DNA of 64,000 nucleotides from NCBI GenBank assembly GCA_046316615.1, contig JBKDAN010000003.1:1-64000 (forward strand), in the 5' to 3' direction. The notes beneath the pieces were generated by a model. The model was given only the letters and a program-made list of their open reading frames with translations, was not told the origin of the DNA and made no database searches. This document shows, piece after piece, positions 45,038 through 54,292 of the stretch; position 1 is the stretch's first letter, and each line of letters starts with the position of its first letter. Source of the stretch: BJHL01 sp040378885 (GTDB lineage: Bacteria; Planctomycetota; Phycisphaerae; Phycisphaerales; UBA1924). The position numbers were made by a program, and so were the translations under genes.

Positions 45038-46027
45038 TCAGTGCCCACTACCCGCATACGCCGCGTACGTGGTCTTGAAGCCCTTGAACTGCATGCCAAG
45101 CTCATCGCGACTCTTGGTCATGTCTGCCACGTTGTCTTCGCCGCCCATCTTCGCCATGCCTGCATCAAACGGCAGGAACTGACCAAGACCCACAAGGCTC
45201 GCAGCCTGCGCCTGCAACGCGGCAATCCACGATGGGATACCAAACGGCTGCAAAGGCAGCGAGCCAGGCGTGTTTTCCTTCATGAAGTTCAGCATCTGAG
45301 GCCACGTCATCACATCGCCGCCGCACAGGTTGTAGGTTTCGCCCACGGTTGCATCGTTCTTGAGCGCACGCACAAATGCGGCGCACACATCTTCCACGGC
45401 TACCGGTGCGATGCGAGGATCACGCGGGTTCACATCCCCCAGCGGAACGCGCTGTTCCAACGCGCCGCCCTGGAAGTAAGGCAGGAAGAAGTAGGGCTGT
45501 TCCTCACCCTTCAGCCAGTTCTGAGCCTGATGCACGAACTCGCCGTCCTTGCCGTGAATGAGGCTGGGACGGAAAATCGTCCACGCCAGCCCGCTGCGAC
45601 GCACGATCTGTTCGGCCTCGAACTTCGTATGCTGATACTCCGCCACGCCCACATCACGCGCGCCAAGCGCGCTCATCTGCAGGTATCGCTTCACGCCCGC
45701 TTTCTCACAGGCGGACACAACCACACGAGTCGCATCCACATGCATCCGGTGGAACGTCTGCCCCAGCCGCTTCACTTCTCGGATGATGCCCACCAGATGC
45801 ACGCACGCCTGCGTGCCCTGCACCAGATCTTCCACGCTGCGAGCATCGGTCACATCGCCAACGACCAGCGTCAGCTTGCCCGCCGCAGCCGGAAGCACCG
45901 CGCGAGCCTTCTCGCGATCACGCACGAGCGCACGCACGCTGTATCCGGCGTCGAGCAGAGCCCGAACCATGTTGCGTCCGACAAACCCGCTTGCACCCGT
46001 GACTGCGACGGTGGAAATGGTGGTCAT
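45038..46027 (-). CDS. NDUFA9/NmrA-like atypical short-chain dehydrogenase
   Basis: A 329-residue extended-SDR protein. The NAD(P)-binding site is VAVTGASGFVGRNMVRALLD, then VVGDVTDARSVEDLVQGTQA, a HLVGIIRE strand, and SALGARDVGVAEYQHTKFEAE where the usual Tyr-x-x-x-Lys reads Y-Q-H-T-K. Then comes FRPSLIHGKDGEFV, as in the complex I NDUFA9 subunit and related NAD-dependent epimerase-like proteins. The exact role is unknown; family members can be accessory subunits, quinone-linked reductases or RNA-linked regulators. It shares a bidirectional terminator with the helicase gene and lies 80 bases downstream of the dockerin-protein gene. Confidence 0.85.
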   Translation of the reverse strand: MTTISTVAVTGASGFVGRNMVRALLDAGYSVRALVRDREKARAVLPAAAGKLTLVVGDVTDARSVEDLVQGTQACVHLVGIIREVKRLGQTFHRMHVDATRVVVSACEKAGVKRYLQMSALGARDVGVAEYQHTKFEAEQIVRRSGLAWTIFRPSLIHGKDGEFVHQAQNWLKGEEQPYFFLPYFQGGALEQRVPLGDVNPRDPRIAPVAVEDVCAAFVRALKNDATVGETYNLCGGDVMTWPQMLNFMKENTPGSLPLQPFGIPSWIAALQAQAASLVGLGQFLPFDAGMAKMGGEDNVADMTKSRDELGMQFKGFKTTYAAYAGSGH

Positions 46028-46107
46028 AGGAGGTCAGTTTAGGGGCACAATCGCCTCCCGTCGCGCCTCCCCTGGAGCCTTCCCGCTTCACGCACCGAGG
46101 CATGTGC

Positions 46108-47754
46108 TTATGGGCACCCGCCGCCCGCAAGCACGTTGAAGAAATCAATCACATCCTGATCTTCCGGAAACACCCCGTTGTTGTTGAAGTCGATATCCGC
46201 GCACGCCCCGCACGTGCCGCCCGCGAGCACATCGAAGAAGTCAATCACATCCTGATCCTCAGGAAAGACACCGTTGCGGTTGAAGTCAATCGAATCACAC
46301 GACGTGATGTTCCGCATCAGAATGATCACATCCGCGATTTCATCTGTCAGCGCGAGGTCAATGTCGCCGTCATTGTCAAAGTCAAACGGCACCGCGCAGC
46401 TCGGGTTCGCCGGCGCGGGAAACTCATCACGAGGCGTGAACACGCCGTTGCCGTTGTTGGTGTACGTGTACCACCGGCCCGCACCAAAGCTGCTCACGAT
46501 CCAATCCAGATCGCCGTCGCCATCCAGATCGGCAAGATCAGTCGAAACCGTGTGCCCACCTGTGGGCTGTACCGCCGCCGCTTGCAGCGTGCCGTTGCCA
46601 TTGCCAAGCAGCACGCTTGCATTGCTGCTGAATGAGTTCGCCGCGGTAATGTCAACTTTCCCGTCGTTGTTCAGGTCACCCGCCATCACCACCCACGTCG
46701 CCCCGCCGATCGCACGCGACGACACCTGCGTGAACGTGCCATTGCCGTTCCCTCGCAGAATCTTCGCTTCCTGACTGTTGCGGCAACCCACCGCCAGGTC
46801 ATAGATGCCATCGTTGTTAAAGTCCGCCGCCGCCATGCCATAAGGTGAGCCGGTCACAGTCGTCACCACCGGCGCGGCGAAAGTTCCGTTGCCGTTGTTC
46901 GCAAGATAGTTGACTGCGTTCCCGCCCGCGCACGCCACCGTGATGTCAAAGTCACCATCGCCATCGGCATCAAATACGCCAAAATCCCGTGGAATCTGCG
47001 AGACGATGATCTCCTGCACACTCGAGAAACTGCCATTGCCATCACCCAGCGCAACCGCGATGCGCTGGTCATAGTCAGACAGCACCACATCAATGAAGCC
47101 ATCGCCGTTGAAGTCCGCCGGCATGTTGGGGCTGCTCTCATACGGAATGGGCGTGTAAGGCGTCACCATGCCCGCGAACGGCGTATTCACATTCTGCAAG
47201 TTCAGCAGCACCCGCAGGTCCGCCGACACTTCATTGATTGTCGCAATGTCCGTCCATCCGTCACGATTGAAGTCCGCCGCGATGCCGCCGTAAATCCGCG
47301 TCTGCGCACCCGTCGCATCACGATTGCTGATGCTGCCGATCTGCTGGAACTGATAGTTCGACACACCCGCGCGAGCATGAAACTCAAAGTGATACCCCGC
47401 GCTGCGCAACGTGCCTCCGCCTGCCGCCGCGATGTTGCGCGACATCGTCACCATCACCACTTCACCCGCCTTGAAGGGCTGCGCAGGTGTGAACGTCACC
47501 GTCGTCCCCGCGCCATCGAGCGAGATCGTGCCCGCAATAGGTCCACTCGCTTTGCCAAACACGCGAAAGTTCGCCGCCGTCAACGACGCCGCACTCACCG
47601 GCACGTCAAATGTCACCGTAATGGGCCCGCTGCGATCGGCGCTGGGCGCATGCTTCGCTGGTGAATGACTCACAACGCTCAATTGCGCGTGCGCACACAC
47701 AGCCATGCCCGCAACCAAGGCGAACGACAGCACCGATCGATCATTGATTTTCAT
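46108..47754 (-). CDS. Secreted FG-GAP repeat protein with two GC-type dockerin-like segments
   Basis: A 548-residue exported protein. The signal is SFALVAGMAVCAHAQ. An Ig-like domain (about 30-130, GPITVTFDVPVSAASLTAAN) precedes seven or so FG-GAP/VCBS-type repeats of a beta-propeller, each with a calcium loop such as ADFNGDGFIDVVLSDY, FDADGDGDFDITVA and GDLNNDGKVDITAANS. The end has two near-identical segments, DFNRNGVFPEDQDVIDFFDV and DFNNNGVFPEDQDVIDFFNV, separated by LAGGTCGACADI and closed with Gly-Cys-Pro. This is the dockerin-like 'GC-type' anchor known from Phycisphaerae. The protein is probably displayed outside the cell; its partner is unknown. Confidence 0.92.
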   Translation of the reverse strand: MKINDRSVLSFALVAGMAVCAHAQLSVVSHSPAKHAPSADRSGPITVTFDVPVSAASLTAANFRVFGKASGPIAGTISLDGAGTTVTFTPAQPFKAGEVVMVTMSRNIAAAGGGTLRSAGYHFEFHARAGVSNYQFQQIGSISNRDATGAQTRIYGGIAADFNRDGWTDIATINEVSADLRVLLNLQNVNTPFAGMVTPYTPIPYESSPNMPADFNGDGFIDVVLSDYDQRIAVALGDGNGSFSSVQEIIVSQIPRDFGVFDADGDGDFDITVACAGGNAVNYLANNGNGTFAAPVVTTVTGSPYGMAAADFNNDGIYDLAVGCRNSQEAKILRGNGNGTFTQVSSRAIGGATWVVMAGDLNNDGKVDITAANSFSSNASVLLGNGNGTLQAAAVQPTGGHTVSTDLADLDGDGDLDWIVSSFGAGRWYTYTNNGNGVFTPRDEFPAPANPSCAVPFDFDNDGDIDLALTDEIADVIILMRNITSCDSIDFNRNGVFPEDQDVIDFFDVLAGGTCGACADIDFNNNGVFPEDQDVIDFFNVLAGGGCP

Positions 47755-47894
47755 ACCGCTTTCCCGATGTGGAGTTCACCTCTCGCCAGCCAGCATACCG
47801 GACAATGCGTCGACTTCCAAGAGAAAAATCGCGGTTTTCCCAGCGAACAAGCCCCTTCCGCCAAAGCTGCTCCGCGCCCGAACTACGCTTGTTC

Positions 47895-49331
47895 ATGTCC
47901 TGCGAGACCGCCAGTAAAAATGCCACGCCGCCCACGCCCGCCATCGCGCCGGGTGCGGACGAGATCAACGTCCGCGCCGTCGCCGCCGCGATCGGTGCAG
48001 GCACATGGCACTGGCCCGGCGGCGGCCCCAACCCCGCAGCGTGCATCGATCCACGCGTCGCATCACTCATGCCCGGCTTCGACGCACCCTTCTTCCAGGC
48101 CGGTCTCGCAGGCTACAGCGACGCCGCCATGCGCATCATCGCGCGCCGCCACGGCTGCCCCATGTGCGTCACCGAAGCGCTCCTCGATCGCACGCTCCTC
48201 GCCGGCGGACGCGGCTTCGATAAAGCCGACTTAGGCGAACTGCACGACAACATCCCAGGCGGCAACGAAGATCATCCCCTCACCTGCCAGATCATGGGCA
48301 GCGATCCCGCCGAGATGGCCGCAGCTTCCATCAAGGCGATGGAGCAGCGCAAGCGCAGTGACAAGGCCTATCGCCTGCTCGCCTACAGCGGCAATGAACC
48401 AACGCAGCCCGCATCGAGCGAAGGAGGCCGTAAACAGATTCTCCGCGCTCCCGGCGGCGAAGTAGTGGGGGAGTTCGATCCCACCGAAGGCCTCGAAGAC
48501 GAAGCGATAGATAGCTGCGATCCGCTCGACCACGAACCCGACGCCAGCGCATTCACAGAAGCTATATCAAACGACACGTCTTCACCAAGTCACGCCGCCA
48601 CTTCGTCAATGGCCTTCCAAGCCATCGACGTCAACCTCGCTTGCCCCGTCAAGAAGATCGAGAAGAAATCCCGCGGCGGTCACTGGCTCACCGATCCACG
48701 CGGCGCAATCAAACTCCTCGAAGCCGTGCGCGAAGCCGTGCCCTCCCACGTGCCCTGCACCGTCAAGCTGCGCCGTAGCTTCGACGACACGCCGGAGATG
48801 ATCGACAACTTCCATCGCATCTTCGCCGCCTGCTACGACATCGGTTACGCCTGGACCACCGTCCACGCCCGCACCGTCGAGCAGAAGTACATCGGCCCCT
48901 CACGCTGGACCTTCCTCAAAGACCTGCGCGAGCGTCACCCGGACAAACTCTTCCTGGGCAGTGGCGACGTCTGGTCCGTCGACGACATCTTCCGCATGAT
49001 CGCATACGCCGGCGTCAGCGGCGTCAGCGTCGCCCGCGGTTGCATCGGCAACCCCTGGATCTTCCGCCAAGCCCGCGAAATGATGGCAGGCAAAGCCCCC
49101 ACCCAGCCCAGCATCTCTGAGCAGCGCGAAGTCCTGCGCCAGCACTTCGAGCTCAGCCTCGCCTGCACGCGTCGCTTCCGTCAGCCCGAAATGGCCACCG
49201 CCATGATGATGCGAAAGTTCGGCATCCGCTTCGCCATGCACCACCCGCGAGGTGACGATGTACGCAAGCGATTCATCGCTGTCAAGGGCACGCAGGACTG
49301 GATGAGCGTGCTTGCAGAGCACTACGCGTAA
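47895..49331 (+). CDS. tRNA-dihydrouridine synthase with a long internal insertion
   Basis: A 478-residue DusB-like flavoprotein that reduces uridine in tRNA. Features are FFQAGLAGYSDAAMRIIARR, MCVTEALLDRTLL, LTCQIMGSDPAEMAAASIKA, the catalytic Cys in IDVNLACPVKKIEKKSRGG, then TVKLRRSFDD, TVHARTVEQKYIGP and SVARGCIGNPWIFRQ. About 110 residues separate QIMG from IDVN instead of the usual 25-30. The extra stretch is acidic and Ser-rich (PGGEVVGEFDPTEGLEDEAI) and probably disordered. ATG 47895 is chosen because the sequence before it is not conserved-looking. It is divergent from the dockerin gene and convergent with the HD phosphohydrolase. Confidence 0.92.
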   Translation: MSCETASKNATPPTPAIAPGADEINVRAVAAAIGAGTWHWPGGGPNPAACIDPRVASLMPGFDAPFFQAGLAGYSDAAMRIIARRHGCPMCVTEALLDRTLLAGGRGFDKADLGELHDNIPGGNEDHPLTCQIMGSDPAEMAAASIKAMEQRKRSDKAYRLLAYSGNEPTQPASSEGGRKQILRAPGGEVVGEFDPTEGLEDEAIDSCDPLDHEPDASAFTEAISNDTSSPSHAATSSMAFQAIDVNLACPVKKIEKKSRGGHWLTDPRGAIKLLEAVREAVPSHVPCTVKLRRSFDDTPEMIDNFHRIFAACYDIGYAWTTVHARTVEQKYIGPSRWTFLKDLRERHPDKLFLGSGDVWSVDDIFRMIAYAGVSGVSVARGCIGNPWIFRQAREMMAGKAPTQPSISEQREVLRQHFELSLACTRRFRQPEMATAMMMRKFGIRFAMHHPRGDDVRKRFIAVKGTQDWMSVLAEHYA

Positions 49332-49401
49332 TTGCCGCTCTGCCGTGGTCGTTTGTCCACTGCCGTCATGCTGTCATGTCAGCACACTGTGTCGGCGTAG
49401 C

Positions 49402-51840
49402 TCAAATCCTCGTCACAGCCGCCGGCTTCGGCTCGCTCGCGCTGCTCGCCGCCGTCGCCCGCACTTCTTCGCGCCGTCCAGTCGGGTAAGGCACGCGCCC
49501 GTGATACATGCTCGTAATCGTGCGCGACACGCTCTGCACAATCAGGTGCAGTTCCTTCAGTGTCAGCTCGCAATCATCAAACTGCCCGTCATGCAGCCGC
49601 TTGTTCGCGATGTCATGCACGAGCGACTCGATCTTCGCGGGGCTCGGCTCGCTCATGGTGCGGCACGCGCTCTCGCAGGCATCCGCGATCATCAGAATCG
49701 CGACCTCGCGATTGCGAGGCTTAGGCCCCGGATAGCGATACGCAAACTCATCGGGCATCAGCGTTTCGCCCGGTTCATCGTCTTCGCGAGCCAGCGCTTC
49801 CAGCGCCTGCCTCTTCGCACGGTGGTAGAAATACTCGACCAGCGTCGTTCCGTGGTGCGCCTCAATGAAGTGAATCAACTTGCCCGGCAGCTTGAACTCC
49901 CGCGCCAGCTCCGCGCCGTCCTTCACGTGCCCGACCACCAGCAGCAGGCTCATCGCCGGGCTCAGCTTGTCATGCTTGTTCACACCAAGCTGCTGGTTCT
50001 CAACAAAGTACTCGGGCTTGTTCATCTTGCCCACGTCGTGATACAGACAGCCCACATACGCCAGCAAACTGTCCGCGCCAATCGCCTCTGCCGCCGCTTC
50101 CGCAATCGTCGCCACATTCAGCGAGTGCGTATACGTGCCCGGCGCCCGCAGTTGCAGTTCCCGCAGCAATGGCTGCTTGGGGTCGCGCAGCTCCGTCAGC
50201 GTCAGCCCCGTCGTCACATTGAACAGCCGTTCAATCAGGGGCAGCATGAAGTACGTCAACCCACCCACGACCAGCGAACCCGCAGAGATCAACCCCGCGT
50301 CAATCGCCAGTTCGCGCAGCACACGCAGCGGCTGCACATCCACAGGTCGCCCGATCACGCCGAACACAAACACCGCGGCCGTCAATCCCACACTCGCCGC
50401 CAGCGTCGTCCGCACCAGGCTCCGGCGATCCCGCACTTCCCGCAGCGAAGCGGCGACGCACGCCACGCCCGTCACACACATCGCCAGCGTCGCCACCGAC
50501 GCGCTCAGCGCCACACACGTCAGCAGTCCGTGCAACAGGCCAAACGCCAGTGCCGTCCGCCGGTCATAACCAATGCAGAACAGCATCGCCACCAGTAACG
50601 TGGGCAAAACCGTAAACGGCAGAATAAACGCCGGTGCCGACGCCGCACCCACGCAGCTCGTTGTCAGCGCCGCCAGAATCAGCGTCGCCGCGCCCAGCAC
50701 GCGCATCGCGTTGCGACGTATCCGCTGTGCAAACAGCAGCGAGTACCCAGCCATCGCCGCCGCGATCCCGGCAACCGCCAGCGTCCGGCTTGTGCCGTCC
50801 AGCATCCGCGCCAGCCACGGCCGATCTTTCGCGAATGTCACCAGTTCCGTCGCATACAGATCGCGCTGGTCAGACTCCAGCACATCCCCGCGACGGAAGA
50901 TCACTTCACCTCGCGGAATGCGCAGCATCACAGGCATCACCCGTTCCGCCGCGTCTGCCTGCGCTGCCGCTGTGGCGTTCGCGTCATACACGTACGTGGG
51001 CGTTTCGACCGACTTCAGCCGATTCACCACCACTTGTCGCGAGGGCTGCGTAAAGCCCGCCTCACGAGCCACCGTGTCCATGCTCCGCTCAAGCATCGCC
51101 ACGTTCGACAGATTCACCAGATCGCTGCGCAGCACTTCATACGTGCCCCCGCCCAATCGTGAAACCGGCAGCGGCCCGTACGACAGATCCGGGGCCATGC
51201 TTACCAGCCGAATCGTGGCGTGCGTGCCTTCTTGCTGACTGCGCTGAAAGGTCTGCGTGTCCACAACGGGTCGCAACCGCAACTGATACGCAAGCTCCGC
51301 GGTGTTCCGCGCCCAGCGGTCCAGTTCCGCCTGCTGCTGAAAGCGATCAACCAGAAAGCTGAGCATCTCAGGCGTCAGCCCGAACTGCCCCACAACCAGA
51401 GGGTCCACATCCTCCAGCGATGTCGCGCTCGCGATCGTCGCCGGAAAGTTCTGCACTGACGCAACCAGCCGCTCCAGCACCGCATCGTCCGCGATATACG
51501 CCCGAGGCACATTCTGCCGCGCTCGTTCGCGCTGCAAGCGCGTCTGCGCTTCATCCTTGATGACAACCTGCTCCACGCGCACCAGTCGCGTGGTGTCCAT
51601 CACCCGCCCGACCTCAACCATCGGCTGATGCCGCGCCCAGATCGAAAGCCACGACGACGCCGCGACAAACAGCCCGACGATGATCAGCCCCAGCCCGATG
51701 CTCGGCTGCGTCAACGCCTCCAGCACGCGCCACAGACCCGGAATCCCCAGCGCCTGCTGGTTCAGCGCACGCTTGCGCGCGTGAACACTCCGCGCCAGCG
51801 CTTCGGTCCTGCTCGTCAATCTGGAATCATCTCGACTCAT
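49402..51840 (-). CDS. 7TM-HD membrane phosphohydrolase (PgpH/YqfF-like, probable cyclic di-AMP phosphodiesterase)
   Basis: An 812-residue membrane protein. There is an N-terminal anchor (about 44-70, LGLIIVGLFVAASSWLSIW), an extracytoplasmic 7TMR-HDED-like domain (about 75-370), seven membrane segments (about 375-590), and a cytoplasmic HD domain with THSLNVATIAEAAAEAIGAD, LLAYVGCLYHDVGKMNKPEY and a late IEAHHGTTLVEYFYHRA. PgpH of Listeria, with this architecture, hydrolyses cyclic di-AMP. It lies 34 bases downstream of phoH, the common phoH-yqfF order, although ybeY does not follow here. Confidence 0.93.
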   Translation of the reverse strand: MSRDDSRLTSRTEALARSVHARKRALNQQALGIPGLWRVLEALTQPSIGLGLIIVGLFVAASSWLSIWARHQPMVEVGRVMDTTRLVRVEQVVIKDEAQTRLQRERARQNVPRAYIADDAVLERLVASVQNFPATIASATSLEDVDPLVVGQFGLTPEMLSFLVDRFQQQAELDRWARNTAELAYQLRLRPVVDTQTFQRSQQEGTHATIRLVSMAPDLSYGPLPVSRLGGGTYEVLRSDLVNLSNVAMLERSMDTVAREAGFTQPSRQVVVNRLKSVETPTYVYDANATAAAQADAAERVMPVMLRIPRGEVIFRRGDVLESDQRDLYATELVTFAKDRPWLARMLDGTSRTLAVAGIAAAMAGYSLLFAQRIRRNAMRVLGAATLILAALTTSCVGAASAPAFILPFTVLPTLLVAMLFCIGYDRRTALAFGLLHGLLTCVALSASVATLAMCVTGVACVAASLREVRDRRSLVRTTLAASVGLTAAVFVFGVIGRPVDVQPLRVLRELAIDAGLISAGSLVVGGLTYFMLPLIERLFNVTTGLTLTELRDPKQPLLRELQLRAPGTYTHSLNVATIAEAAAEAIGADSLLAYVGCLYHDVGKMNKPEYFVENQQLGVNKHDKLSPAMSLLLVVGHVKDGAELAREFKLPGKLIHFIEAHHGTTLVEYFYHRAKRQALEALAREDDEPGETLMPDEFAYRYPGPKPRNREVAILMIADACESACRTMSEPSPAKIESLVHDIANKRLHDGQFDDCELTLKELHLIVQSVSRTITSMYHGRVPYPTGRREEVRATAASSASEPKPAAVTRI

Positions 51841-51874
51841 ACAAGCGCCGCGCGTGCTCCACGTCCGCGGCTGA

Positions 51875-53134
51875 TCAGTCCTTTGGGTCTTCCCTTACTA
51901 TCGGGTCTTCCCCGCCCGCTGATGCCTCTTTCCCCGGCTCTTGCACCTCCGGCCGCGGCTCGCCCGCGCGATCCCGACGCCCATCCGTCATCCGTGCGCC
52001 CATGCGCATGCCTCGCAGGCCCAACCTGCCGTTATCACCGTCGTCATACGCGCGGATAATGCGCTTCACCAGCTCATGCCGCACCACGTCCTGCTGTTCA
52101 AAGCCCACAAAAGCGACTCCGTCCACACGCGCCAGCCGCCTCGCCGCATCAATCAGCCCGCTCTCCATGTTCTCAGGCAGGTCGTTCTGCGATGGGTCGC
52201 CCGTCACGATCATCTTGCTCCCCTGCCCCATGCGCGTCAGGAACATCTGCATCTGCCCGCGCGTGCTGTTCTGCGCTTCATCCAGAATCACCACGCTGTG
52301 GTTCAGCGTCCGCCCGCGCATAAACGCCAGTGGCACCACTTCCACCACGTCATTCTCCATGAACCTTCGCACCGTCGCGAAGTCCATCATGTCATTCAGC
52401 GCGTCAAACAAAGGCCGCAGATATGGGTTCACCTTGTCGCGCAGATCACCGGGCAAAAAGCCCAGCCGCTCACCCGCTTCCACCGCAGGCCGCGTCAGCA
52501 CCACGCGCTTCACGCGCCCCGACCGCAGCAGATGTACCGCCGCCGCCACCGCCAGATACGTCTTCCCCGTACCCGCCGGCCCCAATCCAAACACCAAATC
52601 GTTCTCACGAATCGCCCGCAGATACGCCAACTGATTGGGCGTGCGAGGCCGCACCGGCTTGCCCCCCACATACACATTCAGCCGCTGCTCCCACTCGTCA
52701 AAGTCTTCTTCTTCAGTGGTCGCAGTATCCGTGCCGAACTGCGCCTCGCCGGATTCTCTGGGGACCGCCTTCCACCCCTTGCGCGCCTTGGCCGCCTCCG
52801 CCGTTTGCTCCGCGATCAAGTCCAGCACCGCCTGCCGACTCAGCGGATTGTCGTTCTCCGCCGCATCAATCAGCGTCTCGAGCACCCGCCGCGCCGCACC
52901 CACCGCATGATTCGCTCCGCTCAATACCACCCGGCTGTCGCGCGCCAACACTTGCACGCCCAGCGCGTCACGCAGCAACTTCAGATTGCGATCAGACGAC
53001 CCGACAACCGCTACGCGGTCCGGGCCAGAAGGGACTTTGACTGTGACTTCCAACAAGCTTCTCCAGACTGCCCCGCAAGCCAGCCCGCCACGCCACTCAC
53101 AAGCGAGCGTTGATTCTAAGTCGGTTGGACGCAT
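51875..53134 (-). CDS. phoH: PhoH-like ATPase
   Basis: A cytoplasmic P-loop ATPase of the PhoH family, often linked to RNA metabolism. Walker A is GLGPAGTGKTYLAVAAA, then RPAVEAGERLGFLPGDLRDK, Walker B with VVILDEAQNSTRGQMQMFLT, and the GDPSQNDLP motif; an N-terminal KH-like domain precedes. A charged tail of about 45 residues follows the core. The start is uncertain. ATG 53134 (GAGGGG six bases upstream) would overlap the opposite lipoprotein gene's start by two bases. TTG 53053 has GGAG seven bases upstream and matches where conservation begins. It is followed by the 7TM-HD gene. Confidence 0.92.
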   Translation of the reverse strand: MRPTDLESTLACEWRGGLACGAVWRSLLEVTVKVPSGPDRVAVVGSSDRNLKLLRDALGVQVLARDSRVVLSGANHAVGAARRVLETLIDAAENDNPLSRQAVLDLIAEQTAEAAKARKGWKAVPRESGEAQFGTDTATTEEEDFDEWEQRLNVYVGGKPVRPRTPNQLAYLRAIRENDLVFGLGPAGTGKTYLAVAAAVHLLRSGRVKRVVLTRPAVEAGERLGFLPGDLRDKVNPYLRPLFDALNDMMDFATVRRFMENDVVEVVPLAFMRGRTLNHSVVILDEAQNSTRGQMQMFLTRMGQGSKMIVTGDPSQNDLPENMESGLIDAARRLARVDGVAFVGFEQQDVVRHELVKRIIRAYDDGDNGRLGLRGMRMGARMTDGRRDRAGEPRPEVQEPGKEASAGGEDPIVREDPKD

Positions 53135-53582
53135 GAACCGCCCCTCAGTTGCTTGGATTTTGCTAGGGTTTTCGTGCCTCCTCTCAGGCTGCTCCGGCCC
53201 CGGCTGGGCCCAGCTCGGCGGCCCCAGCACCGGCACCACCGTCCAAGCAATCGGCGACTGGAACGACCTCGACGCCGCCCTCGAACTCGCCGCCCCCGCC
53301 GTCGAGCTCGCCCTCGAACACGCCGAGCCCCCCGCCGAATTCCGCGGCCGCACCCAGCGCGTCTGGACCCTCCGCGGCATCCGCGACGAATCCGCCACCG
53401 TCACCGCGACGGCGGGCGAGTCCGGCGACGACCGCTCCCTCCAGCGCGCCGGCACCATCCCCATCACCCTCTCCGCTTCGATCGGCAACCTGGGAGATTC
53501 CACCCGCGAGCGCACCCTCCTCAACACCATGAAGCAACGCCTCGGCAAGCTCGCAGGCGTCGACTTCGCTCCACTGCGGTAA
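53133..53582 (+). CDS. Small lipoprotein of unknown function
   Basis: A 149-residue protein with a clear lipoprotein signal: MNRPSVAWILLGFSCLLSGC, Cys at about 20. The mature part has a helical acidic-hydrophobic stretch (DWNDLDAALELAAPAVELAL) and then beta-rich sequence ending AGVDFAPLR. I do not recognise a family. Its ATG shares two bases with the possible phoH ATG on the other strand, so the two units start back to back. GC content at third positions is very high, as for its neighbours. A 220-base gap without a gene follows. Confidence 0.7.
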   Translation: MNRPSVAWILLGFSCLLSGCSGPGWAQLGGPSTGTTVQAIGDWNDLDAALELAAPAVELALEHAEPPAEFRGRTQRVWTLRGIRDESATVTATAGESGDDRSLQRAGTIPITLSASIGNLGDSTRERTLLNTMKQRLGKLAGVDFAPLR

Positions 53583-53802
53583 TCACGTGGAATCCGTCCC
53601 ATGGGTCGCACATGTCCCATGAATTTCAAGCCAGTTTTCTGTTCGCAGTCCCGTCGCACCGCCGCCCGCCCGCGCAACCTCTGCCGAACACACCCCCCGT
53701 CCGAAAAATTCTTCGCTCCTCGCTCAACGCCCCCCATCCCAAGCCCGATAGCCCTTATGTCGGCGTGCGTGCCGTCACTCGAACGTCTCTCGGAGCTTGG
53801 TC

Positions 53803-54249
53803 ATGATGCGGATCAACAACAACAACTCCTCGAACGAAACCGCCGGTCACATCTTCGATAACGGCGGCGTGAGCGAACCCTACACCACGGACTTCGCCGC
53901 CACCGACCCGGCGCCGCGCGTCACACGCCAGGTCGCCAACGACAACGCACAGCTCAGGCTCCAGCACGAGCGCCGCAAAGTTCCGCGTCGCGAAATCAAA
54001 GGCGGCGCAATGGCCGTCTTCTCCTCAGGCCGCGGCGCCGGCACGCTCGCCCGCGTCGAACTGCTCGACGCAAGTTGGACCGGCCTGGGCGTCGTAAGCC
54101 CCATCGAAGTCGAGCCTGGCACCGCCGTCAGCGTCATTCCCGAACACGCCATGAGCCCCCGCCAGATCGGCATCGTCGTCCGCTGCGAGAAGTTCAATGA
54201 CGGCTGGCGTCTGGGTCTCCAGTGCCGCACGCAAAAAGCCGTTGCCTGA
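53803..54249 (+). CDS. PilZ-domain protein
   Basis: A 148-residue protein with a disordered, Asn-rich N-terminus (MRINNNNSSNETAGHIFDNG) and a PilZ-like domain. ERRKVPRREIKG carries the RxxxR-type motif and LLDASWTGLGVVSP the D-x-S-x-x-G motif that bind cyclic di-GMP, followed by strands ending RLGLQCRTQ. The D-A-S-W-T-G-L variant retains Asp, Ser and Gly. It could couple cyclic di-GMP to the envelope or pilus functions. GGAG lies seven bases before ATG 53803; a second ATG follows at once. It precedes the STELLO-like gene by 43 bases. Confidence 0.82.
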   Translation: MMRINNNNSSNETAGHIFDNGGVSEPYTTDFAATDPAPRVTRQVANDNAQLRLQHERRKVPRREIKGGAMAVFSSGRGAGTLARVELLDASWTGLGVVSPIEVEPGTAVSVIPEHAMSPRQIGIVVRCEKFNDGWRLGLQCRTQKAVA

Positions 54250-54292
54250 GAACGCGATCTTCCATCTCACACAGCGTGCGTAACGTGCACGT

